Below are positions 35,763 to 45,611 of a stretch of DNA of 64,000 nucleotides, piece by piece (position 1 is the stretch's first letter; each line of letters opens with the position of its first letter). The translations under genes were made by a program, and so were the position numbers. Where the stretch lies: contig NZ_JAEPRJ010000001.1 in the NCBI RefSeq assembly GCF_016651435.1, positions 186,001-250,000 on the forward strand. The letters are read 5' to 3'. This stretch comes from Catonella massiliensis. Its GTDB lineage: Bacteria > Bacillota > Clostridia > Lachnospirales > Lachnospiraceae. Under the pieces are notes generated by a model that saw nothing but the letters and a program-made list of their open reading frames with translations, had not been told where the DNA came from and searched no databases.

Positions 35763-38618
35763 ATGCAGATAAACAGTGTAAAAGATAGTACAAAGGTACT
35801 TGAGACGGGACTTAAAGATATCGATAAAGATGTTCAAGTACAGGAACCTATTTACGAAAAGATAAGCCTTGGAGAGGCATCCAATAAGAACATAAGAACA
35901 AAGACTCTAACATATGGTGATACAGTCAATAAGCTAAAAGAAGAAGACAGAGAGCTTAATAAGTTCAAGGAAAAGGCTGATAAAGCTGTAGAAACCCTTG
36001 AATACAATACCAAAAGTCTTTCTCCTGATGTGATTAAGGAGCTTGAGGACGAGGGAGTATCCGCTAAGGACTCCGATGCGGATTTGGTAAAGAAGAGTAT
36101 TGAAAATATAGTTCAAAACAGAGAAATACGCAGGGAAAACCTCGCTAAGCAGGCAGAAAAGCTTAGTGAAGCTGCGGACGATATAAAGGAAATATCCTAT
36201 TCTGCAATTGGCGATTCTACCTTAGCAAAGCAACTTGAAAACTCTGGGATGGCAGTAACAAGGGAGAATATGGACAAACTCTCTTCTGCGGTGAACTTTG
36301 CAAAAGAGGTGGTATCCAATATAAATGAGCCTACCATAAGCCGTATGGTGGAGGCGGACTTGCCTGAGACCATTGCAAACATCTACAAAATGGAGCATAT
36401 GGAGTCATACAGCGAGGTTAGTGTAAATGCGGAGATTGAAGAAACTTGGGAAAAGGTATCTGACCAGGCGGTAAGCTTACTTGAAAATAAGGGTGTAACT
36501 GCAGATGGTGAAAGCCTTGAGGCAGCGAAATGGCTATTTACCAAGGGAATGGAAATCACTCCCGCCAGTGTAGCTAAGTACCTAAGTCTTAGTGAGCTTA
36601 AAAAAGAAGCCAGAAGTGAAAAGGGATTTAATAACCTTGCTTCTAAGATTGCAAATGGCCTTTCTGAGGGGAAGGCAACTCCTGATGTCATAGTTGGTAA
36701 TGCAAACAACAGGCAGGCAGGCTATGTGGTTAATTATTTCAGACGTACCACAGAGATAACAATTACTGAGGTTACAAAGAGAAGAAGCCTTGAAGAAATA
36801 AGGCTTAAGCTTACTGAGGAATCAGCAGTAAATATGCTAAATAAAGGCATTAAAATAGATGTGACCGACCTAAAGGGACTTGTTGACAATCTTAGAAAAG
36901 AAGAGGAAAGCTATTTTAAGGGCTTACTTGACGGCGCTAAGCCTCTCGGTAATACTACTGAAAGAGCAGGTAAGATAGAAAACAGCACAAATCAGATAGA
37001 GCTTTTAAGAAGCGTGGTGTCTATACGCTCTTATGCAATTACGAAAGAATACAGCCAAGACTATAAGATAGGTGCAGTATCCGAAACCTTCAGGCAGGAG
37101 ACAAAGATTACACTTGCTTCATATCACGAGGCTGGTATCGCTTATGAGAAGGGCGCAACAGAGATTAGGTCAGACCTTGGAGACAATATTCGCAAGGCAT
37201 TTGGTAATATTGATGAGGTTTTAAAGGATAACGGTTTGGAACTTTCAGACGCTAACAGAAAGGCTGTAAGGCTTTTAGCTTATAATAAGGCAGAGGTGAC
37301 TGTTGAGTCTGTTACTAAGATGAAGTCTGCCGCGGTTCTTACAGAGACAGCGCTAAAGGAATTAAAGCCTGCTACTGTTGCAAGCCTCATAAAATCGGGC
37401 ACCAATCCGCTTGATATGGATATGGAAGAGCTTCTTAAGGCTGCAAAGGAGATAAATGAACAGGTTATTCCGAGTGATGAAAAGTATAGCAGATACTTAT
37501 ATAATCTCGAAAGAAGCGGTGAAGTAAGCGAGACTGAAAGGGAGGCTTATATAGGCATATACCGCCTCCTTAACCAGATTGAAAAGGGTGATGATGCGGC
37601 GGTAGGAAGTGTGAGTCTAACCAATCAGAGCCTTACACTTAGAAATATGCTATCAGCCGTAAGAACAAGGAAGCTTGGAGGCTTTAATGAGAAGGTAGAT
37701 GATAATTTCGGTGAGCTTACCAACGTACTTGGCGGAGCTGACAAGATAGACAATCAGATAGATAGGGCTTATGCAAAGCTTCTTGCAGGAGAGCTTAAGG
37801 AGAGCCTTAGTGAAGTAGGTGAAGAGTATTACAAAGAGAAGGAAGCAGAAATAGCTAGAGAAATACAGTCTACTGATGTAGAAAAGCTAATAGATGAGGG
37901 AGCTGAGCTTACATTTTCAAATGTGCTTGCCCAGTCAGATATAGCAAAGGGAAGAAAGAGCCTCCTTGGCGTAGTCCGTGAAATGACCCGAGGAGAGAAA
38001 AGGGAGGTAAATGACCTTGCCGAGAAGTTCATAGACGAGTTTGATGGAGACCGTTTTGCCGCAGAAAATGAAAAGGCTATTACTGATGCACTCAGCAAAA
38101 AGGTTGCCAAGATGATGGAATCGTCTGAAATGAGGTACGACAGCCTTAAAGGACTGATGGCGGTTAAGAAGACCATTACTCTATCAGTAAAAAGAGAAGA
38201 GACTAAGACCTATGACATTCCTTTCATCTATGATGAGGACAAACTTGCGGATCTCTCTCTTACAGTAAGAAAGGGTAAGGCTGAGGTGGATAAGGGCAAG
38301 GTAGGAATTATCTTAACCACCGACAATGAGACAGTGACTTCAGAGTTTAGGATAGTAAGTGAAAGGGTAATGGGTTATTTTAAGACTGAATCAAGGGAGA
38401 GCCTTGACAACCTAAAGACCAATGAAGACGTGCTTAAGAGCGCACTTGCAGACCTTGATATGGAAATTGGAGAAATTTCTTATCATCTGGGTGCATCCTC
38501 TTCACAAATTACAAATTCTGACGATATATATAGTGATAATGTTAAAACAGCTGATATTTACAGAACTGCAAAGGTGGTAGCAACACATTTACTTAAGGTT
38601 CTTGGTATCAGAGGCTAG
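35763..38618 (+). CDS. Large helical protein with FliK-like C-terminus, flagellar operon
   Basis: 951 residues from ATG 35763 (GAGG upstream; an in-frame GTG at 35757 is an alternative). Most of the protein is charged and alpha-helical, with about six loosely repeated units of the form LxNxGxxxTxENLxxA (for example LENSGMAVTRENMDKL, LLENKGVTADGESLEAA, LKDNGLELSDANRKAV). The last 130 residues switch to beta strands followed by helices (DLSLTVRKGKAEVDKGKVGI, later LKSALADLDMEIGEISYHLG), which resembles the hook-length-control domain of FliK. It may correspond to DUF6240 (recall). It lies 16 bp upstream of flagellin, so a flagellar role is inferred. Confidence 0.6.
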   Translation: MQINSVKDSTKVLETGLKDIDKDVQVQEPIYEKISLGEASNKNIRTKTLTYGDTVNKLKEEDRELNKFKEKADKAVETLEYNTKSLSPDVIKELEDEGVSAKDSDADLVKKSIENIVQNREIRRENLAKQAEKLSEAADDIKEISYSAIGDSTLAKQLENSGMAVTRENMDKLSSAVNFAKEVVSNINEPTISRMVEADLPETIANIYKMEHMESYSEVSVNAEIEETWEKVSDQAVSLLENKGVTADGESLEAAKWLFTKGMEITPASVAKYLSLSELKKEARSEKGFNNLASKIANGLSEGKATPDVIVGNANNRQAGYVVNYFRRTTEITITEVTKRRSLEEIRLKLTEESAVNMLNKGIKIDVTDLKGLVDNLRKEEESYFKGLLDGAKPLGNTTERAGKIENSTNQIELLRSVVSIRSYAITKEYSQDYKIGAVSETFRQETKITLASYHEAGIAYEKGATEIRSDLGDNIRKAFGNIDEVLKDNGLELSDANRKAVRLLAYNKAEVTVESVTKMKSAAVLTETALKELKPATVASLIKSGTNPLDMDMEELLKAAKEINEQVIPSDEKYSRYLYNLERSGEVSETEREAYIGIYRLLNQIEKGDDAAVGSVSLTNQSLTLRNMLSAVRTRKLGGFNEKVDDNFGELTNVLGGADKIDNQIDRAYAKLLAGELKESLSEVGEEYYKEKEAEIAREIQSTDVEKLIDEGAELTFSNVLAQSDIAKGRKSLLGVVREMTRGEKREVNDLAEKFIDEFDGDRFAAENEKAITDALSKKVAKMMESSEMRYDSLKGLMAVKKTITLSVKREETKTYDIPFIYDEDKLADLSLTVRKGKAEVDKGKVGIILTTDNETVTSEFRIVSERVMGYFKTESRESLDNLKTNEDVLKSALADLDMEIGEISYHLGASSSQITNSDDIYSDNVKTADIYRTAKVVATHLLKVLGIRG

Positions 38619-38634
38619 AGAATGAGGTTTTAAA

Positions 38635-40149
38635 ATGAGAATAAACAATAATATTTCAGCACTTAGAGCAAATACCAATCTTAGCAGGGTTGACAGAAGA
38701 CTTGATAAAAGCACCCAGAAGCTTTCATCAGGCCAAAAGATAAACCACGCGGCAGACGATGCGGCAGGCTTTTCTATATCAAAGAGAATGCGTACCCAGA
38801 TTCATTCATTGGAGAGAGCTTCCCAGAACGCAGCAGATGGTATCTCGGTTATTCAGACAGCAGAGGGAGCACTTAATGAAGTAAGTGCCATACTCGTTCG
38901 TGTTAAAGAACTGACAGTTCAGTCTGCCAACGATACCTTCTCAGGTGATGACAGAGATGCTATCCAGAAGGAAGTGGATCAGTTACTTGCTGAGGTAAAC
39001 AGGATATCCACAGATACGGATTTTAACCAGAATACCCTCCTTAACGGAGAGGTTGGAAGACGCTCTGTAACAAAGAATACAGGAGTAGAGGTAATTCGTT
39101 CTACTGAGATAGTACCTGATGGGAAATATAAGCTGACAGTTGAGGAAGATCCTAAAAAGGCAGTGTATACAGGCGGCTCAGTAAATGGTGCGGACTTTGG
39201 CGAGAACTCAAAGGTACAGGGAAGAGTCATCATTAACGGTGAAGTAGTAGACATCAAACCGGGCGATTCGGCTGAAACAGTATTAAATAAGCTAAGGACA
39301 GGAGCTGAAAGAGCAGGCATCAGCCTTGCAGGCAATGGCGGAGGACCTGATGCAAACGGTGAAGAAGTTTACGGAGGCTACACCGCAGAAGCACTTGATG
39401 AAGGGATAGAATTGCTTTTTGTAACAAAAGAGTATGGAAGCAAGGCTAAGATAGATATCAAAATAGAGGGAACTGCCACAAAGGATGAAGACGGCAATAC
39501 AGTATCAGCAGAGGATAATGCAGATAAGCTTGCTGCTGCACTTGGACTGCCAAGGAAGGTAGATCCTGCACCAAGAGGTAAGGATGCTAAGGTTACACTT
39601 GATGAAGGCTTTGAGAAAACAGCTACTGTAAATGTGGACGGAGACAAGGTTGTAATCAAGGACAGAGACGGCTTTGAGCTTGAGCTTAAGGTAAACGACT
39701 ATACGACAGAGAATGACAAGGGTGGAGAGGTTGAGCTCACAGTATTTGATGCGGGCTACATGACTCTTCAGGTAGGAGCTAACACAGGCGAGAGCTTTGA
39801 TGTAAGCATTGACAGGATAGATACGGAGACTTTGGGACTTAGCAAAATCAATTTAAGATCAAGCAAGGAGGCTGAAAATGCTATAGAGATGGTTGACAAG
39901 GCTATCACAATGGTATCAGCTGAGCGTGCAAAGCTAGGTGCATACCAGAACAGACTTGAACATACCATACTAAGTCTTGATGAAACTACAGAAGATATGA
40001 CTAGTGCGTTCTCAAGAATAGTGGATACCGACATGGCTGAGGAAATGACCGAATTTACACAGCAGAAGGTGCTTTCACAGGCGGGAACCAGCGTGCTTGC
40101 TCAGGCTAATGAGCGCCCTAACACCATACTTACATTGTTACAGAGTTAA
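38635..40149 (+). CDS. hag: Flagellin
   Basis: 504 residues, the filament subunit exported by the flagellar type III apparatus. The N-terminal D0/D1 region is textbook (MRINNNISALRANTNLSRVD, LSSGQKINHAADDAAGFSIS, SLERASQNAADGISVIQTAEG) and the C-terminal D1/D0 region is also complete (LGAYQNRLEHTI, then QAGTSVLAQANERPNTILTLL). Between them, about residues 140-400, is a variable surface-exposed D2/D3-like insert that makes it longer than the minimal 270-residue flagellins. It is followed by fliS, its chaperone. Confidence 0.97.
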   Translation: MRINNNISALRANTNLSRVDRRLDKSTQKLSSGQKINHAADDAAGFSISKRMRTQIHSLERASQNAADGISVIQTAEGALNEVSAILVRVKELTVQSANDTFSGDDRDAIQKEVDQLLAEVNRISTDTDFNQNTLLNGEVGRRSVTKNTGVEVIRSTEIVPDGKYKLTVEEDPKKAVYTGGSVNGADFGENSKVQGRVIINGEVVDIKPGDSAETVLNKLRTGAERAGISLAGNGGGPDANGEEVYGGYTAEALDEGIELLFVTKEYGSKAKIDIKIEGTATKDEDGNTVSAEDNADKLAAALGLPRKVDPAPRGKDAKVTLDEGFEKTATVNVDGDKVVIKDRDGFELELKVNDYTTENDKGGEVELTVFDAGYMTLQVGANTGESFDVSIDRIDTETLGLSKINLRSSKEAENAIEMVDKAITMVSAERAKLGAYQNRLEHTILSLDETTEDMTSAFSRIVDTDMAEEMTEFTQQKVLSQAGTSVLAQANERPNTILTLLQS

Positions 40150-40164
40150 TTGGAGGTAGCTTAG

Positions 40165-40647
40165 TTGAAAGCTGAGTCTGTAAAAATATTTACAAGAAGA
40201 ATAACTTCTGCAAATAAAAGCGAGATTATTGTTATAATATATGATATAATAGAAGAAAATCTCGCTTTGGCAAAAAAGGCACTTGCAGAAGGTGACAGGG
40301 AAACATATAGAAATGAGATTAAACAGGCAATTTCCTTTGTGAAGGAATTGCTTGTAAGCCTTGACATGAATTATGAGGTCAGTAAGAATCTTGCAAGCCT
40401 ATATATTTATGTAAGCAGATGCCTTAACTTTGCACTGGTGAGTGGAAAGAAAGAGGAGATAGAAGCCGCAGAAAAGGTCCTAAGAAAACTTGGTGACAGC
40501 TTCAGAGAAGTGGCAAAGACAGATGAGTCTAAGCCTGTTATGGAGAATACCCAAAGAGTATATGCAGGCATTACCTATGGAAGAGGACTTGACCTGGATG
40601 AAACTTTGGTAGCTTCTGCTATGGAAAGCAGAGGTTTTCGCGCCTGA
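40165..40647 (+). CDS. fliS: Flagellar export chaperone FliS
   Basis: 160 residues from a TTG start preceded by GGAGG. The four-helix FliS pattern is visible: a short N-terminal tail, IIVIIYDIIEENLALAKKAL (family MLYDGAL position), AISFVKELLVSLDMN and SRCLNFALVSGKKEEIEAAEKVLRKL. FliS binds the flagellin C-terminus and stops premature polymerisation. It lies 15 bp after flagellin. The C-terminus is about 25 residues longer than usual. Confidence 0.88.
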   Translation: MKAESVKIFTRRITSANKSEIIVIIYDIIEENLALAKKALAEGDRETYRNEIKQAISFVKELLVSLDMNYEVSKNLASLYIYVSRCLNFALVSGKKEEIEAAEKVLRKLGDSFREVAKTDESKPVMENTQRVYAGITYGRGLDLDETLVASAMESRGFRA

Positions 40648-40667
40648 TTTGTGGTTTGATAAAAACT

Positions 40668-42005
40668 ATGAATAAAAGAAAGATTATATTATTTATTTTC
40701 TTTACTTTGTGTTTTACATTTACACTTTTACCTTATAAAGGAGTTCACTTAGAGGCTTCCCAGAAGATGGGGAAGGCTTTTAAAGTGAACTCTTTTTTTG
40801 TGGAGCAGGATAGTGAACAGGAAGGTGTGACAAGCGGTGCAATAGTGACTGTTAGCTTCTCTGTTACTGGGGTGGACAAAAAAGACAAGCTTGCCAATAC
40901 AGTATATTATTCTACTAAAAAAACAGATACTGACTGGATTGAGGTTAAGTTAAAGAGTACAGGTGCAAGTGGAGAAGAAAAGATAAATGTGAGAGTACCT
41001 AACTCAGGATATTATTATTTTAAGTTTGTATCCAAGAAAGGTAAAAAATCCACTGAAAAACTAATGGAGTTACCTGCCTATGTGTCGGGAGACAGGTATT
41101 TAGCCGGCATAGAGTTTATGAAAGACAGTGGTAAGCAGCCCTTAGTAGAAGGAATAACTGGCAGATATGTGGATGATAAGGCTGAGATAAGTTGGGATGG
41201 AGAAGACGATAAAAACTATCTGGTTGGCTTTTATAACAGCGATACCTTAGAGGAGATTTCAAAGAATTATACCAAAGAAAATCCCTTTGTTGCTGAGATA
41301 CCTGAAGGTATAGAAAATGTATCTTACTATGTGGCAAATATCAATATTAACGGCAACAACGGAGACTTTAAGCTTTATGACCTGCCTGATAGGAAAAAGC
41401 CAAATGCCATGGTGAGATTCTCGGTGCAAGAGATATCTAATGAAGATGAAATACCGATAGACGTATTATTTACCGGTAACTGTAAGGTAGATATAAGTGT
41501 GAATGGAAAGTCCGAAGCAAGTGATTCAGAGGCGAGCGGAACCTATACCGTGCCGGTATCTGACGGAGATGTGGAGATAGTTGTAAGTGTAACCGATGAG
41601 AATGGCAACATAAAGAACTATGCCAAAGAGATGATAATCGACACCGTTAAACCAAAGGTGGTGCTTGATAAGGTCATAGACGGTGCGGTAACCTCTGACA
41701 GCAAGATAGAGGTTACGGGTGAGTGTTCCGAAGATGCCACCCTCATTATGAATGGACAGAGAAAAGATGTAAAGAAAGGAAGTTTTAGCTTCACTCAAAG
41801 GCTCGCTGTGGGTGAAAATGATATTAAGCTTCAGGCTATTGATGCGGCTGGAAATAAAAGTAATGTCAGAGCAGTAATAACCAGGGAAACCGAGCATAAA
41901 AGGAGCAAGAAGGCCACGGCTTTGGTAGGAGGTACGTTTGGAGTTATATTACTTGCTTATATCATTACTTTTAGCGGTTGGATAGCCAAAAAAAGGAAAA
42001 ATTGA
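40668..42005 (+). CDS. Membrane-anchored extracellular protein with Ig-like domains
   Basis: 445 residues. An N-terminal signal peptide (KIILFIFFTLCFTFTLLPY) and a C-terminal membrane helix followed by AKKRKN make it a single-pass anchored protein with most of it outside. The last extracellular unit (PKVVLDKVIDGAVTSDSKIEVTGECSEDATL..., ending in GENDIKLQAIDAAGNKS) matches the Big/glucodextranase-B-like fold often found on surfaces. I start at ATG 40668; an in-frame TTG at 40656 is an alternative, and no strong ribosome binding site is seen. It follows fliS by 20 bp. The role is unknown. Confidence 0.75.
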   Translation: MNKRKIILFIFFTLCFTFTLLPYKGVHLEASQKMGKAFKVNSFFVEQDSEQEGVTSGAIVTVSFSVTGVDKKDKLANTVYYSTKKTDTDWIEVKLKSTGASGEEKINVRVPNSGYYYFKFVSKKGKKSTEKLMELPAYVSGDRYLAGIEFMKDSGKQPLVEGITGRYVDDKAEISWDGEDDKNYLVGFYNSDTLEEISKNYTKENPFVAEIPEGIENVSYYVANININGNNGDFKLYDLPDRKKPNAMVRFSVQEISNEDEIPIDVLFTGNCKVDISVNGKSEASDSEASGTYTVPVSDGDVEIVVSVTDENGNIKNYAKEMIIDTVKPKVVLDKVIDGAVTSDSKIEVTGECSEDATLIMNGQRKDVKKGSFSFTQRLAVGENDIKLQAIDAAGNKSNVRAVITRETEHKRSKKATALVGGTFGVILLAYIITFSGWIAKKRKN

Positions 42006-42010
42006 TACAG

Positions 42011-42039
42011 TTGACAAAATGCAGTTAGGAAAGTAGACT
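42011..42039 (+). promoter_or_regulatory. Promoter of metG
   Basis: TTGACA (42011-42016), 17-bp spacer, TAGACT (42034-42039), 36 bp before the metG start. Confidence 0.65.
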
Positions 42040-42074
42040 TAAAAGGCAAACCTATAAAAAGACAGGAGAAAAAA

Positions 42075-44135
42075 ATGTCAGAGAAAAAACCATATTATAT
42101 TACAACAGCGATAGCTTATACTTCAGGAAAGCCACATATTGGCAATACCTACGAGATTATTCTTGCAGATGCAATAGCCAGATTTAAGCGTAAAGAAGGC
42201 TATGATGTAAGGTTTCAGACAGGAACAGATGAACACGGACAGAAGATAGAGACGAGAGCAATAGAAGCAGGACAGACACCTAAGGAATTTGTAGACAGCG
42301 TGGCAGCAGAGGTTAAACGCCTTTGGGACCTTTGCAACACCTCTTACGACCGCTTCATCCGTACTACAGATCCTGACCACGAGAAGCAGGTACAGAAGAT
42401 ATTTAAGAAGCTTTATGATAAGGGTGATATCTACAAGGGTTCTTATAAGGGGATGTACTGCACTGAGTGTGAAGCCTTTTATACCAATGCACAGCTTGTG
42501 GACGGAAAATGTCCTGAGTGCCACGGAGATGTGCATCCTGCAGAGGAAGAGGCTTACTTCTTTAAGATGAGTAAGTATGCTGACAGGCTTATTGAACATA
42601 TCAACAATAACCCTGACTTTATCAGGCCTGTCTCAAGAAAAAATGAGATGATGAACAACTTCCTCATTCCGGGACTTCAGGACCTTTGCGTATCAAGAAC
42701 CTCATTTACTTGGGGTATACCTGTGGATTTTGACCCTAAGCATGTAGTCTATGTATGGCTTGATGCCCTTTCAAACTATACCACAGGTCTTGGCTATGAT
42801 GCAGATGGAAACCATGGAGACCTTTATAAGAAATACTGGCCTGCGGACTTACATCTTATAGGTAAGGACATTATCCGTTTCCATACCATATACTGGCCTA
42901 TCTTCCTTATGGCTCTTGATGAACCTCTTCCTAAGCAGGTGTTCGGTCATCCTTGGCTTTTACAGGGTGGAGAGAAGATGAGTAAGTCTAAGGGAAATGT
43001 TATCTATGCGGACGATATGGCCCACCTCTTTGGAGTAGATGCCGTACGCTACTTCGTACTTCACGAAATGCCTTATGAAAATGACGGAGTAATCACTTGG
43101 GAGCTCATGGCTGAGCGCTACAACTCTGACCTTGCTAATACACTTGGCAACCTTGTAAGCAGAACAATAGCAATGAGCAATAAGTACTTTAACGGAGAGC
43201 TTGAGTCTACAGGAGTAGAAGAACCTGTGGATGCTGAGCTTAAGGAAATTGCCGTAAACTGCCTCCACAAGGTAGTTGACAAGATGAAGGAGCTTCGTGC
43301 TGCTGATGCAATTTCTGAGATATTTACCTTATTTAAGCGCTGCAATAAGTATATAGATGAGACTGAGCCTTGGATACTCGCTAAAGAGGAGGATAAGCTG
43401 CCTCGCCTGAAAGAGGTGCTTTACAACCTTTCAGAGAGCATAATGATAGGTGCTTCACTTTTATATTCATTCATGCCTGAGACTTCAGAGAAAATAGCTA
43501 AGGCATTTAACTCAGAGCTTCGTGAGTTTAGTGAGCTTGATAAGTTCGGGCTGATTAAAAATGGAACAAAGGTAGAAGAAAACCCTTCGATGCTATTTGC
43601 AAGAAAGGATGTAAAAGAGGTTCTTGCTGAGACAGAAAAGATTGTGAAGGCTCAGAGGGAAGAATTTATAAAGAGCAGTGAGACCGCAATTAACAACCTG
43701 CTTAAGGCAGGAAAGATAAATGAGGCAGAGGCAAAGGAATCTCTTGATAAGCTCTATGGCAGGGAGGCTAAGGCTGAAAGTGCTGAGGCTATCGAACTTG
43801 AAGCTAAGCCTGAGATAGAGTTTGATGACTTTATGAAGTGCCAGTTTCAGGTAGGAGAGATTGTTAAATGTGAAGAAGTACCAAAGTCAAAGAAACTGCT
43901 TTGTTCACAGGTAAAGGTAGGAAGTAAGACCTTACAGATAGTTTCAGGAATCAGAAAGAACTATGAGGCTAAGGACATGGTTGGCAAGAAAGTGATGGTG
44001 CTTACCAATCTTAAGCCTGCTAAACTTGCAGGAGTACTGTCACAGGGAATGCTTCTTTGTGCTGAGGATGCAGAGGGCAATCTTTCACTTATGACACCTG
44101 AAAATACTATGCCAAGTGGAGCAGAGATTCGCTAA
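42075..44135 (+). CDS. metG: Methionyl-tRNA synthetase
   Basis: 686 residues. Class I synthetase with the HIGH-type motif KPHIGNTYE near residues 16-24, zinc-binding cysteines from C129 on (CTECEAFY and CPECHG), and KMSKS at 301-305. The anticodon-binding helical domain follows, then a lysine/glutamate-rich linker (about 525-580) and the C-terminal EMAP/Trbp tRNA-binding domain (QFQVGEIVKCEEVPKSKKLL to the end). It charges tRNA-Met. An AGGAG site precedes the ATG. rsmA follows 12 bp downstream. Confidence 0.97.
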   Translation: MSEKKPYYITTAIAYTSGKPHIGNTYEIILADAIARFKRKEGYDVRFQTGTDEHGQKIETRAIEAGQTPKEFVDSVAAEVKRLWDLCNTSYDRFIRTTDPDHEKQVQKIFKKLYDKGDIYKGSYKGMYCTECEAFYTNAQLVDGKCPECHGDVHPAEEEAYFFKMSKYADRLIEHINNNPDFIRPVSRKNEMMNNFLIPGLQDLCVSRTSFTWGIPVDFDPKHVVYVWLDALSNYTTGLGYDADGNHGDLYKKYWPADLHLIGKDIIRFHTIYWPIFLMALDEPLPKQVFGHPWLLQGGEKMSKSKGNVIYADDMAHLFGVDAVRYFVLHEMPYENDGVITWELMAERYNSDLANTLGNLVSRTIAMSNKYFNGELESTGVEEPVDAELKEIAVNCLHKVVDKMKELRAADAISEIFTLFKRCNKYIDETEPWILAKEEDKLPRLKEVLYNLSESIMIGASLLYSFMPETSEKIAKAFNSELREFSELDKFGLIKNGTKVEENPSMLFARKDVKEVLAETEKIVKAQREEFIKSSETAINNLLKAGKINEAEAKESLDKLYGREAKAESAEAIELEAKPEIEFDDFMKCQFQVGEIVKCEEVPKSKKLLCSQVKVGSKTLQIVSGIRKNYEAKDMVGKKVMVLTNLKPAKLAGVLSQGMLLCAEDAEGNLSLMTPENTMPSGAEIR

Positions 44136-44147
44136 AGAGGAGATTGA

Positions 44148-45023
44148 ATGGCAGATTTGGGACAGCCACAAAATACAATAGCCATACTTAAAAAGTATGA
44201 TTTTACCTTTCAGAAAAAATTCGGTCAGAACTTTCTTATAGACACCCATGTACTTGAAAAGATAGTGGATGCGGCAGACATAGGAAAGGATGACCTGGTG
44301 CTTGAGATTGGTCCCGGCATAGGTACTGTAACCCAGTATCTATGTGAGGCCGCAAGGCAGGTAATAGCAGTAGAGATAGACAGGCAGCTAATTAAAATTC
44401 TAAAAGATACTCTCTCAGCATATGACAATGTAGAGGTGATAAACGAGGATATCTTAAAGGTGGATATAGCTGCCCTGGTAGAGGAGAAGAACAGCGGCAA
44501 GCCTATCAAGGTGGTATCAAATCTTCCTTACTACATAACTACCCCTATAATTATGACCTTGCTTGAAAAGAGGGTTCCTGTTACAGATATGACTCTTATG
44601 ATGCAGGAAGAGGTGGCAAGAAGGATGCAGGCAGTACCCGGGAATAAGGATTATGGTGCACTTTCTCTTGCAGTTCAGTATTATTCTGTGCCTTATATAG
44701 CAGCCTTCGTACCGCCAAACTGCTTCATGCCCCGCCCCAATGTAGGTAGTGCGGTAGTCAATCTTAAATGCCACGAAAAACCGCCTGTAGAGGTGAATGA
44801 TGATGAGCTGATGTTTAAGTTAATTAAAGCCTCCTTTGCACAGAGAAGGAAAACTCTGCAAAATGGGCTTACCAATTCGGCCGAGCTTGACTTTACAAAG
44901 GATGAGGTTACAGAGGCTATACTTAAGATGCAGGAAACTCTAGGTATGAAGCAGAATCCTCTTATAAGGGGTGAGACTCTTACACTTAAGGAATTTGCCT
45001 GCCTTAGTGATATCCTATCATGA
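44148..45023 (+). CDS. rsmA: 16S rRNA (adenine1518-N6/adenine1519-N6)-dimethyltransferase
   Basis: 291 residues (KsgA). SAM-binding motif I is VLEIGPGIGTVTQYL, and the catalytic motif is NLPYYITTPI; the N-terminus KKFGQNFLID and the C-terminal FAQRRKTLQN segment are diagnostic. It dimethylates two adenines in helix 45 of 16S rRNA late in 30S assembly. It is in the metG transcription unit, start with GAGGAG upstream. Confidence 0.97.
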   Translation: MADLGQPQNTIAILKKYDFTFQKKFGQNFLIDTHVLEKIVDAADIGKDDLVLEIGPGIGTVTQYLCEAARQVIAVEIDRQLIKILKDTLSAYDNVEVINEDILKVDIAALVEEKNSGKPIKVVSNLPYYITTPIIMTLLEKRVPVTDMTLMMQEEVARRMQAVPGNKDYGALSLAVQYYSVPYIAAFVPPNCFMPRPNVGSAVVNLKCHEKPPVEVNDDELMFKLIKASFAQRRKTLQNGLTNSAELDFTKDEVTEAILKMQETLGMKQNPLIRGETLTLKEFACLSDILS

Positions 45024-45122
45024 TACTACAGAGTGTGAAGTAACCGGACGTGATTATTTCAGACTACGCTAAAGCCTACAAAAGAATTTAGAATTAAAAA
45101 ACGGATTGAAAGAGAGACTCTA

Positions 45123-45590
45123 ATGAGTAAGACCAAGAAGCCTGTTATAATTATAGTTATACTTACCATTCTACTGATGTCGTCTTTACTTTTTTCTATG
45201 AAGCTTCTATCTGAGGCTAAGCCCTTTTACAATATTGTGCTAGGTGCGGATGAGCTTAATACAGGGATTAAAGATGAGAAAGCCATATTAATTGACCTTA
45301 GAGATGAGGCAGACTATGAGGCAGGTCATATAGAAAATGCCATAAATATGCCCTTTACAGATAATGGTATAAAAATGCTTGATTATTTGACTAAAAGAGC
45401 CGATAAAGATAGTAGGGTATTTCTTATGTGTTATCATGGCAACAGATCCGGTCAGGCATTTAATCTTCTTAGAGATAAAGGTTACACCAACTTAAACTAT
45501 GTCAAATTTGGCTATGAAGATTATGTAAATGCTATGGGCAGCGGATTTAAGCCTGCTTTGGGCGAGTGTCCATGTAAAAACTACGACTGA
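45123..45590 (+). CDS. Membrane-anchored rhodanese-domain protein
   Basis: 155 residues. An N-terminal hydrophobic helix (about residues 8-27) acts as signal anchor, so the rhodanese domain (about 35-145) is probably outside the membrane. Domain landmarks are ILIDLRDEADYEAGHIENAINMP and the active-site loop MCYHGNRSG with the catalytic cysteine. The tail ends ECPCKNYD with two more cysteines. Likely a sulfurtransferase or thiol-redox protein; the substrate is unknown. AGAGAG precedes the ATG. Confidence 0.85.
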   Translation: MSKTKKPVIIIVILTILLMSSLLFSMKLLSEAKPFYNIVLGADELNTGIKDEKAILIDLRDEADYEAGHIENAINMPFTDNGIKMLDYLTKRADKDSRVFLMCYHGNRSGQAFNLLRDKGYTNLNYVKFGYEDYVNAMGSGFKPALGECPCKNYD

Positions 45591-45611
45591 TAATAGAAAT
45601 TGGAGACCGAA

